Below are positions 16,316 to 23,067 of a stretch of 23,067 bases of DNA, one piece after another. The notes beneath the pieces were generated by a model. It ran no database searches. It was given only the letters and a program-made list of their open reading frames with translations, and was not told the DNA's origin. Where the stretch lies: the NCBI GenBank assembly GCA_022822125.1, contig JAJECF010000242.1, positions 1-23,067 of the forward strand, given 5' to 3'. The DNA is from Alphaproteobacteria bacterium (GTDB taxonomy: Bacteria; Pseudomonadota; Alphaproteobacteria; Bin95). How positions within the stretch are numbered: position 1 is the first letter of the stretch; each line of letters starts with the position of its first letter. Both the position numbers and the translations under genes were made by a program.

Positions 16316-17173
16316 ATGTCCAGCCGCATCGCCGAAGTTGCCGTGCCGCCGCGATGCAACGAAATGATCCGCGCCGGCGCCCTCGTGGCCATCAACACCA
16401 GCGGCGGCAAGGATTCACAGGCCATGACCATCCTGCTGTCCCGGATCGTTCCCCGCGACCAGATCGTGGCGGTGCACGCCCCGCTAGGCGAGGTGGAATG
16501 GCCCGGCACGATCGAGCATATCGAGGCGACGCTTCCCGCTGGCGTGCCGCTGATCTTCGCCCCCGTCGCGTCCGGCAAGACCCTCCTTGAACGGGTGGAG
16601 GAACGGGGTCTCTGGCCCTCGAATTCGGCGCGATGGTGTACCAGCGATTACAAGGCTGGACCTATCCAGCGCGAGCTGCGCCGCTACCTGAAGACCCATC
16701 CACGTTTCGGCGGACGGCTCGTCAACGCCATGGGCATGCGCGCGCAGGAAAGCCCGGCGCGCGCCAGGAAGACACCGTGGCGGCGCAATGACCGGATGAG
16801 CGTCGCGGGCCGCGAGGTCTTTGACTGGCTGCCGATTTTCGATCTCTCGACAGAGGACGTGTTACGCGTCATCCGTCACGCTGGCCAATCGCCGCACCGG
16901 GCCTACGCCGCCGGCATGTCGAGGCTGAGTTGCAGCTTCTGCATTCTGGCGTCCCGCGCCGATCTGCGCCGCGCAGCGGAGCTTCGTCCGGGCCTCTACG
17001 CGAAATACGTGCAACTGGAACGGCGAATCGCCCACACGCTCTCGCCCACACGGAAGTATCTGCCGGAGCTGACGGGCATCCCGGTCGACGGCGCCGCCTC
17101 CACGCCGCTCCCGCCCCGAGGGCTGAAGGGGGATCGTGCGGCGCGGTCCCGAGCCGCCTCAGTTTCGAGGTAG
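16316..17173 (+). CDS. PAPS reductase-family PP-loop protein
   Basis: 285 aa from an ATG preceded by GGGGAGGCCGATCC. The PP-loop ATP pyrophosphatase motif NTSGGKDSQAM lies at about residue 30. Further matches are HAPLGEVEWPGT, WCTSDYKAGP with a Cys, and CSFCILASRADL with a Cys pair near the C-terminus. Fold and length fit the phosphoadenosine-phosphosulfate-reductase-like proteins carried by phages and integrative elements. These relatives (including DndC-type proteins) activate a substrate with ATP and often move sulfur; the real substrate here is unknown, and true sulfate assimilation genes are not nearby. The 3' end overlaps the convergent small gene by 15 bp. The last ~35 residues are Arg/Ala/Pro-rich and may be a poorly conserved tail. 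Confidence 0.85.
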   Translation: MSSRIAEVAVPPRCNEMIRAGALVAINTSGGKDSQAMTILLSRIVPRDQIVAVHAPLGEVEWPGTIEHIEATLPAGVPLIFAPVASGKTLLERVEERGLWPSNSARWCTSDYKAGPIQRELRRYLKTHPRFGGRLVNAMGMRAQESPARARKTPWRRNDRMSVAGREVFDWLPIFDLSTEDVLRVIRHAGQSPHRAYAAGMSRLSCSFCILASRADLRRAAELRPGLYAKYVQLERRIAHTLSPTRKYLPELTGIPVDGAASTPLPPRGLKGDRAARSRAASVSR

Positions 17174-17449
17174 CGGCGCTCCGAACCGCGCAGTCTCCCA
17201 GACCGCGCGGCTCTCCGGGTGGCGGCGCATCCAGTCGCGATAGCCGGCCATCTTGCGCTTCCAGTCGATCTCGCCGCCGACATATTCGCCGGTCTCGTCG
17301 ATGACCCCGCACTCAAGCTCCGCCGCGACCAGATGCCACCACATGTCAACGTCGGCGGCGAGCCTTTCCTCGCTGATGCCGTCATGCCCCAGCTGCTTCG
17401 CGGTGATGGCGCGCGCGACCGCCTCAATGTTGTCGCTCCAGCTACCCAT
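17159..17449 (-). CDS. Conserved small hypothetical protein
   Basis: 96 aa, starting MGSWSDNIEAVARAITAKQL and containing DMWWHLVAAELECG and a YRDWMRRHP motif. It is helical and acidic with several Trp residues, and has no membrane segment. I recall similar unnamed proteins from alphaproteobacterial integrative elements but cannot name a family. The ribosome site is weak. It converges on the PAPS-reductase-like gene with a 15-bp overlap. Its well-formed start and sensible composition favour a real gene. Confidence 0.6.
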   Translation of the reverse strand: MGSWSDNIEAVARAITAKQLGHDGISEERLAADVDMWWHLVAAELECGVIDETGEYVGGEIDWKRKMAGYRDWMRRHPESRAVWETARFGAPLPRN

Positions 17450-17708
17450 GCCCGCAAGTTAACGCCGCCGTGGCGGGCGCTGCAAGCCGCCGGTCAACTT
17501 CCATCCAGCCGCCCCGTCCGGGACCACTCCCGCCGATGTCCGCAGGCACCGTCGACGGTCACGCGCCCGGAGCCACCCCCAAAACCGCCATCCAGCCGCC
17601 CGGATGCCGTCCAGCCACCCGGAGTGGAGGCCGGCTCGGACGTGGCGAAAGCCGGACGCCCGGAGGAGGGCGGCCCGCGCCGCTTCCCCGCCATTCCGGA
17701 GCATGCCC

Positions 17709-18734
17709 ATGACGCTTCCCGACAACATCTCCGCCGACTACACGCTGCGCCCGAGCGAGCTCGCCGCGGTGCTCGCCACCCTGGTCAAGGCCCGCCAGCC
17801 GACGCTGGTCTGGGGACCGCCGGGCGCGGCGAAGTCGATGATCGCCCGGCAGGTCGCCAGCGACCATGGCTACAACTATGTCGACATCCGCGCGCTGCTG
17901 CTCGACCCCGTCGATCTGAGGGGAATCCCCTGGCGCGACGAGGACGGCCGGACGCGCTGGGCGCCGCCGGTGTTCCTGCCGCCCACCGCCAGCACCGCAT
18001 TATGGATGCTCAATCTGGAAGAGCTGGCCTCCTGCGTGCCGATGGTCCAGGCCGCGCTCTACCAGCTCAGCCTGGAGCGCAAGTGCGGCGAATACGAGCT
18101 GCCCGAGGGCGCCTCGATCATCGCCTGCAGCAACCGCGAAAACGACCGCGGCATCGTCCACCGCATGCCGACGCCGCTCGCCAACCGCTTCGTCCATCTG
18201 GAAATCCGGGTCGACGCCAGGGACTGGTGCGCCTGGGGCGCAGCGAACGGCATCGCCCCGGAAGTGCTGTTCTTCATCGAGCTCGAACCGGAGATGCTTC
18301 ACCAGTTTCATCCGGAATCGAAGGAGCACGCTTTCCCGAGCCCCCGGAGCTGGGAGTTTGCCAGCAACATCGTCAAGAACCGCAACGGGCTCGATGCCGG
18401 GGTGGAGCGGGCGCTGTTCCGGGGCACGGTCGGAGAGGCCGCGGCGGCGGAGTTCACCGCGTTCCTGAAGGTCTGGCGCGAGCTGCCCCATCCACGGGCC
18501 GTCCTCGACGATCCCGCGAACGCCGACATCCCGCAGAACGCTAGCACGCTGATGGCGCTCTGCGGCTCGCTCTACCGCATGGCCTCCGACGTCAACCTGG
18601 ACGCCATCGTGACCTACGCCACCCGGCTGCGCCGCGAGGTCGGGGAATCGCTGGTCAGCGCCTGCGTGCGCCGGGAGCCCGCGCTCCAGCGCTCGCCCGC
18701 CTTCATCCGCTGGGCGGCCGCCAAGACCCAGTGA
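17709..18734 (+). CDS. MoxR-type AAA+ ATPase
   Basis: 341 aa. Walker A is GPPGAAKS at 36-43; the Walker B strand reads LNLEEL (about 101-106) with Glu-Glu where Asp-Glu is usual, a variant I have also seen in mobile-element members. Sensor 1 is ACSNRENDRG and an Arg finger lies in PLANRF. The ATG at 17709 has GGAG 9-12 nt upstream and is preferred over the ATG at 17703, which would be too close to it. Such ATPases remodel protein complexes and normally act with a von Willebrand A protein encoded downstream; here the next genes are a 44-aa ORF and a DUF3150-like gene that is cut off, and no VWA gene follows. The ATPase itself is intact. Confidence 0.9.
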   Translation: MTLPDNISADYTLRPSELAAVLATLVKARQPTLVWGPPGAAKSMIARQVASDHGYNYVDIRALLLDPVDLRGIPWRDEDGRTRWAPPVFLPPTASTALWMLNLEELASCVPMVQAALYQLSLERKCGEYELPEGASIIACSNRENDRGIVHRMPTPLANRFVHLEIRVDARDWCAWGAANGIAPEVLFFIELEPEMLHQFHPESKEHAFPSPRSWEFASNIVKNRNGLDAGVERALFRGTVGEAAAAEFTAFLKVWRELPHPRAVLDDPANADIPQNASTLMALCGSLYRMASDVNLDAIVTYATRLRREVGESLVSACVRREPALQRSPAFIRWAAAKTQ

Positions 18735-18745
18735 AGGAGAACGCC

Positions 18746-18880
18746 ATGCACTGGTGGGTCACCCACCGCCCGGCGGGGGATGCCCCGTCGCGCAGATACG
18801 CCGTGCGGGCGCCGAGCCTCGACGCGGCCAGGAGGAAGCTCGCCGCCTTCCTCGACGTCCTCGTGTGGACGCTCCGCTAA
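18746..18880 (+). CDS. 44-aa small protein in the MoxR operon
   Basis: This short ORF follows the ATPase stop by 11 bp, with a strong ribosome site AAGGAG at good spacing. It reads MHWWVTHRPAGDAPSRRYAV, then a helical ASLDAARRKLAAFLDVL-like end. Such small proteins occur between the ATPase and the DUF3150-like gene of these operons. No function is known. Its position, ribosome site and tight spacing to both neighbours support a real gene. Confidence 0.65.
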   Translation: MHWWVTHRPAGDAPSRRYAVRAPSLDAARRKLAAFLDVLVWTLR

Positions 18881-18897
18881 CCCGAGAGGAGAAACCG

Positions 18898-19329
18898 ATG
18901 GACCTCAACCGCGACGCCATGCTGGTCGGGCTGCACATCGCCGCCTGGTCCGGCCGGCTCTACGACCGCCAGGCGAGCGACCACGTCGCCGTCGCCCACG
19001 AAGCGAGCACCAGCGCCGGTCGCTACAACAAGCGCCTGCTGCCCAAGGCCGCCTTCGCCGCCCTCACCGCCACCATGAGCGAGGCGAGGACGAAGCACTA
19101 CGCCAACTCGCTCCCCTGGGACGACAAGGGTGCGCGGCTCCTCACCGTGGCCAACTACGAGCACTATACCGAGCTCATGGACGGGTTCCGCGAGCGGGTG
19201 ATGCGCCAGCGCGCCCGCTTCATCGAGGACTACGACGAGTACATCGACCAGGCCCGCCTCGACCTCGGCAAGCTGTTCCGCGTCGAGGACTATCCCTCCC
19301 CCGCGATCCGTCCATCAGGTCCTGGGTGA
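18898..19329 (+). CDS. DUF3150-like protein of the MoxR operon, 3'-truncated
   Basis: 143 codons from an ATG preceded by GAGAGGAGAAACCG. It reads LHIAAWSGRLYDRQASDHV, then HYANSLPWDDKGARLL and a long helical part to LGKLFRVEDYPSPAIR. Relatives that accompany MoxR-type ATPases continue well beyond the DYPSP motif. Here similarity stops near 19310, and the last codons (PSGPG and stop) are read from antisense traN sequence. It is thus a fusion product of a deletion; the rest of the operon, including a VWA gene if there was one, is gone. The DUF3150 label is tentative; the truncation is inferred from remembered family length. Confidence 0.65.
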   Translation: MDLNRDAMLVGLHIAAWSGRLYDRQASDHVAVAHEASTSAGRYNKRLLPKAAFAALTATMSEARTKHYANSLPWDDKGARLLTVANYEHYTELMDGFRERVMRQRARFIEDYDEYIDQARLDLGKLFRVEDYPSPAIRPSGPG

Positions 19330-20359
19330 ACTCGGAAAGATCGAGCCGCTCGAAGTCGATCGACTCGACCTCGGCAACCGTCAGGCCCCGGCAGCTTCCC
19401 CAGCCGATGCCGAGCTGGCTGCGTCCCTGCTGCTGCAGGATGCGCCCGAGCTTGGAGCCGAATACGCACCAGGCCCGCGAGCGGCGGATGCAGACGCCGA
19501 AGAAGGTGCGCTTCGAGCAGTACCGGCCGAGATAGTGGGTATTCCCCGCGTTGTGTTCTTCCGCGAGCTCGCGTTCCGAGGCCGAGCAGTTGCCGAGGCC
19601 GACCAGCAGGCCGGAGTTCTTGCAGCAGTTGGCCAGCCCGAAATACTTGATGTGGCAGGCCCGGCGCTGGCCGGTAAAGAAGCGCATGTCGTCGCGGTCG
19701 AACTCGTCGCCGCCCAGCTCCACCGCCATGTTGAGCCGGGTCGTCGCGTTCACGAAGCCGGTGTTCGCTTGCGGGCTCACCGTCTCGCAGCCGGCGCCCA
19801 CGCAGTAGCGCACGGACCCGCAGGACCCGCCGTCGTCCGCATCCTGGAGGTCCGCGCCACAGGCGGTAGCGCTGCCCGAAGCGAGGCCGTCCGCGCCGTG
19901 AACGGACGACTGCGGCGAGGCGGCGACGGTCTCCGAGCGCCGCACCATCGGATCGCTCGCCGGCACGTTCGCCGGGGGCCGGCTCATCGTACCCCGGACC
20001 ACCGCGCGCCCGGCGACGCCGCCCGGATCGTCGGGATCGGCGAGCCGCACCCGGCCCTCGTCCCGCAGCCGGCTCGCGCCGATATTCCGCTCCGGCAGGT
20101 TCGTGCCCGCATAGCCCGGCACGTTTGCCGCATTGGAAGAGTCCCGTGCGACCGCACGGGCCGCCGCATTACCCGCATTGCCGATGGCGCGGGCGGCGGC
20201 CTTCGGGTCCTCCGCTTTCGCGACCATGCCGGAGACCAGCCACAGCATCAGGCAGACCAGCGCGAACATCGCGGTCCAGGTCAGCAGGCGGACGATGCGC
20301 GTTCCCCGGTCCAGCGCGATCTCGATGCGGTCGCGGGGGAATTCGGATTGTTCCGTCAT
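19220..20359 (-). CDS. traN: Conjugal transfer mating-pair stabilisation protein TraN, C-terminal end altered
   Basis: 379 codons from the ATG at 20359, overlapping the trbC stop by ATGA. A hydrophobic segment at about residues 22-46 (VRLLTWTAMFALVCLMLWLV) with an AKA site could act as a long signal peptide. The C-terminal half is Cys-rich and typical of TraN: IKYFGLANCCKNSG, GNCSASERELAEEHNAG, YCSKRTFFGVCIRRSRAWC, GIGWGSCRGL and SIDFERLDLSEF. TraN is an outer-membrane protein that stabilises contact between donor and recipient in F-type systems. The genuine sequence ends at TQDLMD near 19311; the last ~30 residues are read through antisense DUF3150-like DNA, so the natural tail is lost. It may be non-functional. 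Confidence 0.85.
   Translation of the reverse strand: MTEQSEFPRDRIEIALDRGTRIVRLLTWTAMFALVCLMLWLVSGMVAKAEDPKAAARAIGNAGNAAARAVARDSSNAANVPGYAGTNLPERNIGASRLRDEGRVRLADPDDPGGVAGRAVVRGTMSRPPANVPASDPMVRRSETVAASPQSSVHGADGLASGSATACGADLQDADDGGSCGSVRYCVGAGCETVSPQANTGFVNATTRLNMAVELGGDEFDRDDMRFFTGQRRACHIKYFGLANCCKNSGLLVGLGNCSASERELAEEHNAGNTHYLGRYCSKRTFFGVCIRRSRAWCVFGSKLGRILQQQGRSQLGIGWGSCRGLTVAEVESIDFERLDLSEFTQDLMDGSRGRDSPRRGTACRGRGGPGRCTRRSPR
19305..19312. other. Rearrangement junction: DUF3150-like gene joined to the 3' end of traN
   Basis: Left of this point the sequence is the plus-strand DUF3150-like gene (up to EDYPSPAIR); right of it the sequence is the minus-strand traN gene (from EFTQDLMD backwards). 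Both genes lose their natural ends here. No repeat or insertion sequence is visible at the joint. Confidence 0.6.
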
Positions 20360-21144
20360 GGCCGGTCATTTCCTCTCAGGCGTTCGAGAAGCGCCTGCGC
20401 GACCGCGCGCCCGGAAGCGCCTTCGTCCGCGACCGCTTCCAGCGCTGCCGCCAGTCCGATGTTGCCGGTCACGCGGTCATGGGGCGGGGCCGGGTCCTCC
20501 GCGCAGCCCCGGCTCCGGCACGCCGGCACGCCGCCGGGCACCACCACCACGGCCGGCACGCGCGTCACGCCGAACAGGCGGAACAGGCGGGGATCGATGG
20601 CGACCCCGGCCTCTGCCCCACCGAGGCGCGCGCCGATTTCCCTGGCGGTCGCAGGCAGTCCGTCTTCCGACACGCCGCGCAGCACCAACGGAACCCCGAT
20701 GCCTGCCGCCTCGCTTGTCCATTGCCGCCAGCTCGCGGCAGGCACCGACAGGCTTGTGAAGATCAGCACTTCCGCCGTGCCGGCGCGTCCGGCTTCGCCT
20801 TTCCCAATCCCCGCCGCATGCCGTTCGGCCGGGAGGGGATCGGCGGACCGTCCGGGCGTTCCAGGGCCTGTCCCCCCGGCTCGGAGGCCGGGGCCGGCTC
20901 CCCCCGGTCCGGGGACCGTCTGCCGTGCGGCTTCGCCGGCCCGTTTCAGGGCGCGGTCGAGGATCGAGCGGCTCCACTCGCCGAGATCGTCGCTGCCCGC
21001 CTTGCGCAGCACGTCCTCGACCAGCCGGGCCGCATCGGGATCTGCCTTGCCCGTCTCGTCCGCGCGGACAGCGCCAGACCAGCACGCCGCCAGCAATGCG
21101 CAGGTCAGGAACAGGATGGTCGGGGCTTGCCGAAAACCGTGCAT
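20356..21144 (-). CDS. trbC: F-type conjugative pilus assembly protein TrbC
   Basis: 262 aa. A Sec signal peptide (TILFLTCALLAACWSGAVRA) is followed by a helical region, a Gly/Pro-rich linker and the conserved thioredoxin-like TrbC domain (VLIFTSLSVPAASWRQW, RLFRLFGVTRVPAVVVVP). TrbC is a periplasmic protein needed for F-pilus assembly. The ATG at 21144 has GAGG at good spacing. An alternative ATG at 21192 overlaps the traU stop and would put 16 extra residues ahead of the signal. The stop overlaps the traN start. The gene looks intact and follows the traU-trbC-traN order of F-type systems. Confidence 0.87.
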   Translation of the reverse strand: MHGFRQAPTILFLTCALLAACWSGAVRADETGKADPDAARLVEDVLRKAGSDDLGEWSRSILDRALKRAGEAARQTVPGPGGAGPGLRAGGTGPGTPGRSADPLPAERHAAGIGKGEAGRAGTAEVLIFTSLSVPAASWRQWTSEAAGIGVPLVLRGVSEDGLPATAREIGARLGGAEAGVAIDPRLFRLFGVTRVPAVVVVPGGVPACRSRGCAEDPAPPHDRVTGNIGLAAALEAVADEGASGRAVAQALLERLRGNDRP

Positions 21145-21188
21145 CGAGGTATCCTCGGGGTTGAAAATATCGTTGTTTATCAATGTGT

Positions 21189-22190
21189 TCATAAGAGGCA
21201 GCAGTTCCTTTTCCGCCACAGCAGGTAGCCGAAATTCTCGCCCGCGACCGGCAGTTCGCGCAGGGTTTCCCAGAGCACAGAGGAGCGCCCGGTCGGGTTG
21301 CAGCCGGTGAACGGATCGACCGCCGGCACCGGCTGGGTCATCTGCCAGCGGTACTGACTCTTCTTCATGATCGGCATCGGGTAGCGCCCGCAGAGCGCGC
21401 CGGAGCCGAACGTGCCCCAGGCAAGCCCGGCGCGGTGGAGCCGGTAGAGCAGGCGCTGGGACGCCAGCAGAGACGCCTGCACGCCCCCGACATGCGCCGC
21501 CACGTTGCCGGTCAGCGGATACATCCCGCCCTGGCAGCCGGCGCACCAGAACATCGGATCGAGCGGCAGGCCGACGGAGGATGCCGCACAATCGGCGGCG
21601 CAGGCCGCCTGGGCGGGCAGGTTGGCGAACAGCGCCGCCTCGGGGTTGAGCAGGAAGGTGAGCTCGTCGTCGAGCCAGGCCGGATCGAGTTCCGAGGCCC
21701 AGGCGATATCCAGTCCGCCGCCCTCCAGGCAGCCGAGATCGAGCAGCACCCCGATCCAGGAGAGCAGCGGGTACATGTAATAGTGCGCGTGCCAGACCGA
21801 GCCCTTGGCGCCGTCGCCGCCGGCCGACCCGGTGCGCCCGCGCCCGGCCGGCAGGCCGGGGTTTATCGTGAGGCCGCCCAGGTTGGGGAAACACCAGGGC
21901 GCGCGCGTCGCGTCGACCAGCCTCGCCGGCTCCCAGACCCCGAGCGACAGGCCGATGCGCGGAATGGGCGAGCCGCAGAGGCAGATCGGCGAGGACGGGT
22001 TGGGCGTGTCCAGCACGCCGGAGACGCTGCCGATGGTGATCGGCCCGATCGAGATCGGGAAGATGCACTCCCAGCAGACGTCCGAAATCGGGTTGACGAA
22101 CCGCCCGGTGCAGGTCTGGGCGGACGCCGGGGACGACCACAGGACGGCCACGAGCGCCAGCGCCGTCAGCGGAAGGAGCCGGCGGGTCAT
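21189..22190 (-). CDS. traU: Conjugal transfer protein TraU
   Basis: 333 aa, the same size as F-plasmid TraU. A signal peptide (LLPLTALALVAVLWSSPASA) precedes a Cys-rich mature protein with GRFVNPISDVCWECIFPISI near its start, PICLCGSP, SVWHAHYYMYPLLSW, DPMFWCAGCQGGMYPLTG, RYPMPIMKKSQYRWQM and a CC near the end. TraU is a periplasmic protein of the F-type T4SS needed for DNA transfer. The start overlaps the upstream ssb-like remnant by ATGA. No frameshift is visible, and this is the best-preserved gene of the transfer block. Confidence 0.94.
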   Translation of the reverse strand: MTRRLLPLTALALVAVLWSSPASAQTCTGRFVNPISDVCWECIFPISIGPITIGSVSGVLDTPNPSSPICLCGSPIPRIGLSLGVWEPARLVDATRAPWCFPNLGGLTINPGLPAGRGRTGSAGGDGAKGSVWHAHYYMYPLLSWIGVLLDLGCLEGGGLDIAWASELDPAWLDDELTFLLNPEAALFANLPAQAACAADCAASSVGLPLDPMFWCAGCQGGMYPLTGNVAAHVGGVQASLLASQRLLYRLHRAGLAWGTFGSGALCGRYPMPIMKKSQYRWQMTQPVPAVDPFTGCNPTGRSSVLWETLRELPVAGENFGYLLWRKRNCCLL

Positions 22191-22434
22191 CCCTCGGGAT
22201 CCGCAGCGCCGCTGCCGCCCCCGGTTTCAGGCTCCGCCGAGGACTCCTGCCGCCGCGCAGAGAGGATGTTCACCGTGTCCTGCCGACGCGAGACGACGAT
22301 CTCGGTCACCGCCCGGTCGTTTCCATCCTTGTCGGTGAATCCGCGCGTCGCGATCCGGCCCTCGACCATCACCCGGTCGCCCTTCCTCAGCATGGTCTCC
22401 ACCGCCTTCACCGTCGGGCCGTAGCTCGGCATGG
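22187..22434 (-). pseudogene. Single-stranded DNA-binding protein (SSB), C-terminal fragment
   Basis: The frame reads VKAVETMLRKGDRVMVEGRI, then ATRGFTDKDGNDRAVTEIVV, which matches the second half of the SSB OB fold (LRKGDRVLVEGRIATRxWTDKDG). It ends with an acidic/Gly tail (SSAEPETGGGSGAADPEG) like SSB tails, although without a clear terminal DDDIPF motif. The first half of the OB fold is missing: upstream of about 22430 the DNA is traK in another frame. An in-frame start exists at 22498 but makes unrelated residues. The stop overlaps the traU start by ATGA. Confidence 0.7.
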
Positions 22435-22550
22435 TCGGCCGCGTCGAGGATCTGCATCGCCAGCGCGGGAACCGGCGCCGCGAAGGCGCCCACGACAAGC
22501 ATGTGCAGGGCGATGAGCGCCGCGCGCGGGCGCGAACCGATAATCGTCAT
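22422..22550 (-). pseudogene. traK: traK, 5' fragment (signal peptide and first residues)
   Basis: The ATG at 22550 overlaps the traE stop by ATGA, as in F-type operons. The ~43 codons read as a signal peptide (LIALHMLVVGAFAAPVPALA) followed by MQILDAADHAEL, which matches the start of TraK, the secretin-like outer-membrane ring protein of the F-type T4SS. The match then stops, and the frame runs into ssb sequence out of register and ends at 22227. Most of traK and the genes normally after it (traB, traV, traC, traW) are missing between here and traU. Confidence 0.65.
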
Positions 22551-23067
22551 TGTCCACTCTCCAGTTGTTCGAATCTCAGGAGCCCGATCCGCCCGGCGTC
22601 GATGCGGAACACCAGCCGGTAGCGCCGGTTCTCCCGCGAAGCCTCCTCGCGCCCGATCCAGGTCACGAGCTCGCCCGCGATCTCGACCGAGAGCCGGGCC
22701 GGGTCGGCCTCGATCTCCGTGGGGTAGAAGGCGCTCGCCAGGTCGCGCCCGGCCATGCGGGCGGCCTCGGCCTCGACCCAGGCGCCGATCGCGCCCCGCG
22801 CCGAGGCGTGCGACAGCCGCGCCGCCGCATGGCGGACATGGGCTGCGTTCTCCGGTGTCAGCGTGAGCAGCGTCACCGCCACCGTGCGCGCCACGTCTTC
22901 GAGATACCGCGCGCCGGCCAGGCCGGCGCCGGCACCGGCGCCGCCGACCTCCCAAGAGGGGCCCGCCGGTGCCGGCACCAGCACGGTTACCGTCTCGCGC
23001 CCGGCGAAGCTCATGGTGAGCGCCAGGTTGGCCATCATCGACAGCACCAGCAGGCCCGCCAGCGCGA
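22547..23067 (-). CDS. traE: Conjugal transfer protein TraE, 5' end beyond the window
   Basis: The open frame continues past the right edge; the visible 173 codons include the end of an N-terminal membrane helix (LAGLLVLSMMANLALTMSFA), ETVTVLVPAPAGPSWEVG, ARYLEDVARTVAVTLLTLTPENA, FYPTEIEADPARLSVEIAGEL and EEASRENRRYRLVF. This is the TraE family of F-type transfer systems, an inner-membrane protein of the T4SS channel/pilus machinery. Only the first ~20 residues seem to be missing. The stop overlaps the traK start. Confidence 0.87.
   Translation of the reverse strand, partial: ALAGLLVLSMMANLALTMSFAGRETVTVLVPAPAGPSWEVGGAGAGAGLAGARYLEDVARTVAVTLLTLTPENAAHVRHAAARLSHASARGAIGAWVEAEAARMAGRDLASAFYPTEIEADPARLSVEIAGELVTWIGREEASRENRRYRLVFRIDAGRIGLLRFEQLESGQ

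Noticed and set aside
17503..17622. Three imperfect copies of CATCCAGCCGCCC before the MoxR gene
   Set aside because: Short, unevenly spaced and GC-rich; chance similarity cannot be excluded and no CRISPR- or iteron-like regularity is present.
17219..18544. 441-codon plus-strand frame overlapping the MoxR ATPase
   Set aside because: Wrong register of the ATPase gene; Arg/Ala/Pro-rich, and all Walker and sensor motifs are in the other frame.
19535..21310. 591-codon plus-strand frame across traN/trbC
   Set aside because: Antisense shadow of traN and trbC, whose Cys patterns, signal peptides and ATGA overlaps are on the minus strand.
20356..22140. 594-codon minus frame reaching across traU
   Set aside because: Only its last 262 codons are trbC; the upstream part is traU read out of frame.
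1..23067. CRISPR arrays, tRNA or rRNA genes and intact insertion sequences
   Set aside because: None seen: no regular spaced repeats, no cloverleaf-like or rRNA sequence recognised, and no intact transposase or terminal inverted repeats recognised by eye.

Overview
This is a high-GC chromosomal or integrated-element window from an alphaproteobacterium, most likely Rhodospirillales or a relative. The clues are the Calx-beta autotransporter barrel type, the DUF2285-like fragment, the PRiA4_ORF3 remnant and the F-type conjugation genes; the species cannot be named from sequence alone. The window is a patchwork of accessory DNA. At least eight genes are broken, and AT-richer islands lie inside GC-rich DNA.

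Left part (1-3.8 kb, all minus strand): the start of a DUF2285-like gene, a 5'-truncated Calx-beta/autotransporter barrel gene, an intact LuxR-type regulator with a structured leader, and a frameshifted, truncated PRiA4_ORF3 gene.

Defence cassette 1 (3.9-8.8 kb): a complete two-gene short prokaryotic Argonaute system of the SPARSA type (SIR2-APAZ plus a nuclease-dead short pAgo, start and stop overlapping by ATGA), followed by a convergent AT-rich gene for a small membrane protein of unknown function. Two diverged copies of a ~135-bp sequence, aligned without gaps, flank the whole cassette as a direct repeat. A decayed tyrosine recombinase lies just beyond the right copy. This looks like an old mobile cassette.

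Defence-like cluster 2 (8.8-15.5 kb, all minus strand): a PIN-domain protein coupled to an uncharacterised 215-aa partner, a DUF6978-like/DUF1828 pair overlapping by 11 nt, and a large PHP-SMC ATPase (TrlF-like) overlapped by a small unknown ORF. Decayed coding fragments lie between them.

Right part (15.7-23.07 kb): an HU-family protein, a PP-loop PAPS-reductase-like protein, a small hypothetical gene, a MoxR-type AAA ATPase with a 44-aa ORF and a truncated DUF3150-like gene, and then a conjugation (F-type T4SS) block reading leftwards: traE, a traK 5' fragment, an ssb 3' fragment, traU, trbC, traN. Two deletion junctions are visible, traK::ssb near 22.43 kb and traN::DUF3150-like near 19.31 kb. 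The conjugative element is therefore a relic and cannot transfer from what is present here. The SPARSA operon is the clearest functional system; the PIN/215-aa pair, the DUF6978-like/DUF1828 pair and the AT-rich membrane gene are the least explained parts.
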